Positions 6,367 to 6,482 of a stretch of 6,482 nucleotides of DNA are shown in pieces; the stretch's first letter is position 1, and each line of letters opens with the position of its first letter. The notes beneath the pieces are model-generated. The model was not told where the DNA came from, made no database searches, and saw only the letters and a program-made list of their open reading frames with translations. The position numbers and the translations under genes were made by a program. Origin of the DNA: an uncultured Alphaproteobacteria bacterium (GTDB taxonomy: Bacteria > Pseudomonadota > Alphaproteobacteria > Micavibrionales > Micavibrionaceae); assembly GCA_946480475.1 (NCBI GenBank), contig CAMLJM010000056.1, forward strand, positions 1 to 6,482. Reading direction: 5' to 3'.

Positions 6367-6482
6367 ATTCCCTTATAGATAGAAATTATTTTTTTAACAC
6401 AACTCTATGGAATAAAACCATCAGTGCGTGACCCGCCCCCTATAAAGGAGTCCATATCTGGAGTGAGTCCGGGTAGATTATG

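Noticed and set aside
6405..6482. A short minus-strand open stretch (25 codons ending in TAG) that could be the C-terminus of an upstream gene, with a segment LPGLTPDMDS faintly like a transposase end
   Set aside because: Too short, and the resemblance is too vague to claim a gene or an insertion sequence. It cannot be tested without the flanking sequence.
6445..6482. AAGGAG and GGAG followed by an ATG at 6480 on the plus strand, possibly a divergent gene start
   Set aside because: The spacing from the nearest GGAG to the ATG is about 16 bases, too long for a normal start, and no coding sequence is visible beyond the window edge.

Overview
The window reads as one co-oriented minus-strand gene cluster from a Gram-negative bacterium. 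The evidence is RTX calcium-binding repeats of the type I secretion kind and two Sec signal peptides. One neighbour resembles DUF2927, a family I associate mainly with Alphaproteobacteria, so an alphaproteobacterium is my best but weak guess. No host can be named.

Layout in the direction of transcription (right to left). 6295-6482 is a short AT-rich upstream region with a plausible promoter and two small inverted repeats. Next is a secreted 303-residue DUF2927-like protein (5383-6294). After 22 bases comes a 546-residue protein with an HEMDH metallopeptidase motif and a calcium-binding, FrpC-like module, but no RTX repeats (3720-5360). After 15 bases comes a 157-residue secreted protein of unknown family (3231-3704). 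After 28 bases comes a large RTX protein with an HELAH motif (1-3202), which runs off the left edge with 1067 residues visible. The gaps are short, three of the four starts have good Shine-Dalgarno sequences, and no terminator is seen between genes, so an operon is likely.

The two large proteins are built the same way: an unlike N-terminal HExxH domain (possibly M91/NleD-like), a proline-rich linker, then a 280-residue module that aligns without gaps and is about 80 % identical by hand count. In both, this module opens with Asp-Pro followed by LVLDLD. That is the layout of the self-processing module of Neisseria FrpC and Actinobacillus ApxIVA, where calcium triggers cleavage of the Asp-Pro bond. 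My inference is that both proteins carry an N-terminal peptidase that calcium-dependent autocleavage could release outside the cell. Only the left-hand protein keeps the RTX repeats.

The two copies of the module differ by roughly a quarter at the DNA level where I compared them (1801-1860 against 4007-4066). The last 204 bases of the shared part (1597-1800 and 3803-4006) are about 98 % identical, and similarity stops abruptly at the truncation point of the shorter gene. This points to recent gene conversion or recombination. A crossover between the two tracts would join the shorter gene's peptidase domain in frame to the RTX region. The cluster may therefore be a modular secreted-protease system with an upstream spare N-terminal cassette and a candidate periplasmic inhibitor or immunity protein between the two toxins.
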